A stretch of 64,000 bases of DNA from Mycobacterium sp. 1245111.1. Lineage in GTDB: Bacteria > Actinomycetota > Actinomycetes > Mycobacteriales > Mycobacteriaceae. Location of the stretch: the NCBI RefSeq assembly GCF_001673405.1, contig NZ_LZLV01000102.1:1-64000 (forward strand), read 5' to 3'. The notes beneath the pieces are model-generated. The model had not been told where the DNA came from. It worked only from the letters and a program-made list of their open reading frames with translations, and ran no database searches. Every line of letters begins with the position of its first letter. Within the stretch, counting starts at the first letter, position 1. A program made the position numbers and the translations under genes. Positions 62,972-64,000 of this stretch are shown here, piece after piece.

Positions 62972-64000
62972 ATGCAGCTAGGGATGATCGGCTTGGGCCG
63001 AATGGGCGCCAACATCGCTCGCCGCGTGGCCGACCACGGACACGAAGTCGTCGTCTACGACCACAGCGACGACGCGGTCAAGGCGATGGCCGGCGAGAAG
63101 AACACCACCGGCGTCTTCTCACTCAAAGAGCTGGCCGAGAAGATGTCCGCGCCGCGCGTGGTGTGGGTGATGGTGCCCGCCGGCACGATCACCTCCTCGG
63201 TGATCGAGGAGCTGTCCACCACATTGGACAAGGGCGACATCGTCATCGACGGCGGAAACTCCTACTACCGCGACGACCTCAAGCATGCAAAGCTGCTGTC
63301 CGAGAAGGGAATTCACCTGATCGACTGCGGTACCAGCGGCGGGGTGTGGGGCCGCGAGCGTGGTTACTGTCTGATGATCGGCGGCGACGACTACGCCTTC
63401 GAACACGCCGAGCCGCTGTTCGCGGTCATCGCCCCGGGAGTCGACGCCGCACCGCGCACGCCGGGCCGCGACGGTGAGGTCGCCCAGCCCGAGAAGGGTT
63501 ATCTGCACTGCGGCCCGTCCGGCGCCGGCCACTTCGTCAAGATGGTGCACAACGGTATCGAGTACGGGATGATGGCCTCGATCGCCGAGGGGCTGAACAT
63601 CTTGCGCAACGCCGACGTCGGCAAGCGCATCCAGGAAGGCGATGCCGAAACCGCGCCGCTGTCGGATCCGCATTGCTACCAATACGAATTCGACATCGAA
63701 GACGTCGCCGAGTTATGGCGGCGCGGCAGCGTCGTCGGATCCTGGCTGCTGGACCTCACCGCGATCGCCCTACACGAATCACCTGATCTGCACGAGTTCT
63801 CCGGCCGGGTCTCCGACTCGGGCGAGGGACGCTGGACGGCGATCGCGGCGATCGACGAGGGCGTGCCCGCGCCGGTGTTGACCACTGCGCTGCAGTCTCG
63901 GTTCGCCTCGCGCAGCCTCGACGACTTCGCCAACAAGGCGCTGTCGGCGATGCGCAAGCAGTTCGGCGGGCACGCGGAGAAACCCGGCGTCGGCGGCTAG
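62972..64000 (+). CDS. gnd: 6-phosphogluconate dehydrogenase (decarboxylating), Gnd2 type
   Basis: A 342-residue short-form 6-phosphogluconate dehydrogenase: GLGRMGANI (6-14) is the NADP/NAD loop, DCGTSGGVWG the substrate loop, and HFVKMVHNGIEYG carries the catalytic Lys. The length is that of M. tuberculosis Gnd2 (340) rather than the long form. AAGGAG precedes the ATG. Together with zwf it forms a small oxidative pentose phosphate operon. The stop codon is the last three bases of the window. Confidence 0.94.
   Translation: MQLGMIGLGRMGANIARRVADHGHEVVVYDHSDDAVKAMAGEKNTTGVFSLKELAEKMSAPRVVWVMVPAGTITSSVIEELSTTLDKGDIVIDGGNSYYRDDLKHAKLLSEKGIHLIDCGTSGGVWGRERGYCLMIGGDDYAFEHAEPLFAVIAPGVDAAPRTPGRDGEVAQPEKGYLHCGPSGAGHFVKMVHNGIEYGMMASIAEGLNILRNADVGKRIQEGDAETAPLSDPHCYQYEFDIEDVAELWRRGSVVGSWLLDLTAIALHESPDLHEFSGRVSDSGEGRWTAIAAIDEGVPAPVLTTALQSRFASRSLDDFANKALSAMRKQFGGHAEKPGVGG

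Overview
The window is high-GC actinobacterial DNA and almost certainly comes from a Mycobacterium other than M. tuberculosis. From about 3 kb to the end, gene order follows the M. tuberculosis H37Rv segment Rv1057 to Rv1122, recognised from protein content and length: YncE-like propeller, fadD14, lpqV, echA8/echA9, fadA3, lipU, cbs, pra, metB, greA, mca, coaA, glyA, desA2, phoH2, fum, glpX, 3-beta-HSD, xseB/xseA, ispH, ychF, zwf, gnd. Mycothiol (mca), a mycobacterial desaturase (desA2), a short-chain Z-prenyl synthase and a KstR-type operator all fit this assignment.

Layout. 0-2.7 kb is not syntenic and holds two tail-to-tail glycosyltransferase paralogues (the first cut by the window edge) and a SAM methyltransferase. 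3-16.7 kb holds lipid and acyl-CoA genes, two patatins, cysteine dioxygenase plus a rhodanese, an alpha/beta hydrolase with the echA8/echA9 operon, and a Bax-inhibitor-like protein; a perfect bidirectional terminator closes it. 16.7-31 kb holds fadA3, a GDSL esterase, lipU, cbs-pra-metB (transsulfuration), an inserted membrane protein, greA, mca and its neighbours, a ketosteroid isomerase and a PAQR protein. 31-46 kb holds a Z-prenyl synthase, membrane proteins, coaA, a DUF885 protein, glyA, desA2, a probable phoAT-phoH2 pair, a polysaccharide deacetylase, fum and glpX. 46-56 kb holds a dienelactone hydrolase, three short-chain dehydrogenases ending in 3-beta-hydroxysteroid dehydrogenase, exonuclease VII, ispH and ychF. 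56-61 kb is the most variable stretch: an SRPBCC gene flanked by a duplicated ychF tail, a peroxiredoxin-DUF742 fusion, a degraded patch, a heptad-repeat charged protein, a membrane-tethered Mrr nuclease, a small secreted protein, a VOC protein, a permuted papain-like amidase, a 52-residue membrane protein and a class III cyclase. zwf and gnd end the window.

How the genes work together. Central carbon (zwf, gnd, glpX, fum), one-carbon (glyA), CoA and isoprenoid supply (coaA, ispH, Z-prenyl synthase) and sulfur-amino-acid flow (cbs, metB, cysteine dioxygenase, rhodanese, mca) are interleaved with lipid and steroid functions (fadD14, echA8, echA9, fadA3, lipU, esterases, ketosteroid isomerase, 3-beta-HSD under a KstR-like box). 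Many genes begin 6-8 bases after a TANNNT -10 element, which points to leaderless transcripts. In three places the -10 element is built on the stop codon of the gene before it.

Best candidates for something new: the peroxiredoxin-DUF742 fusion, the 77-bp perfect inverted identity between the glycosyltransferase paralogues, the ychF-tail duplication around an inserted gene, the stop-codon-embedded promoters, the KstR-type operator, and the membrane-anchored Mrr protein beside a heptad-repeat protein. No tRNA, rRNA, CRISPR array or transposase was seen.
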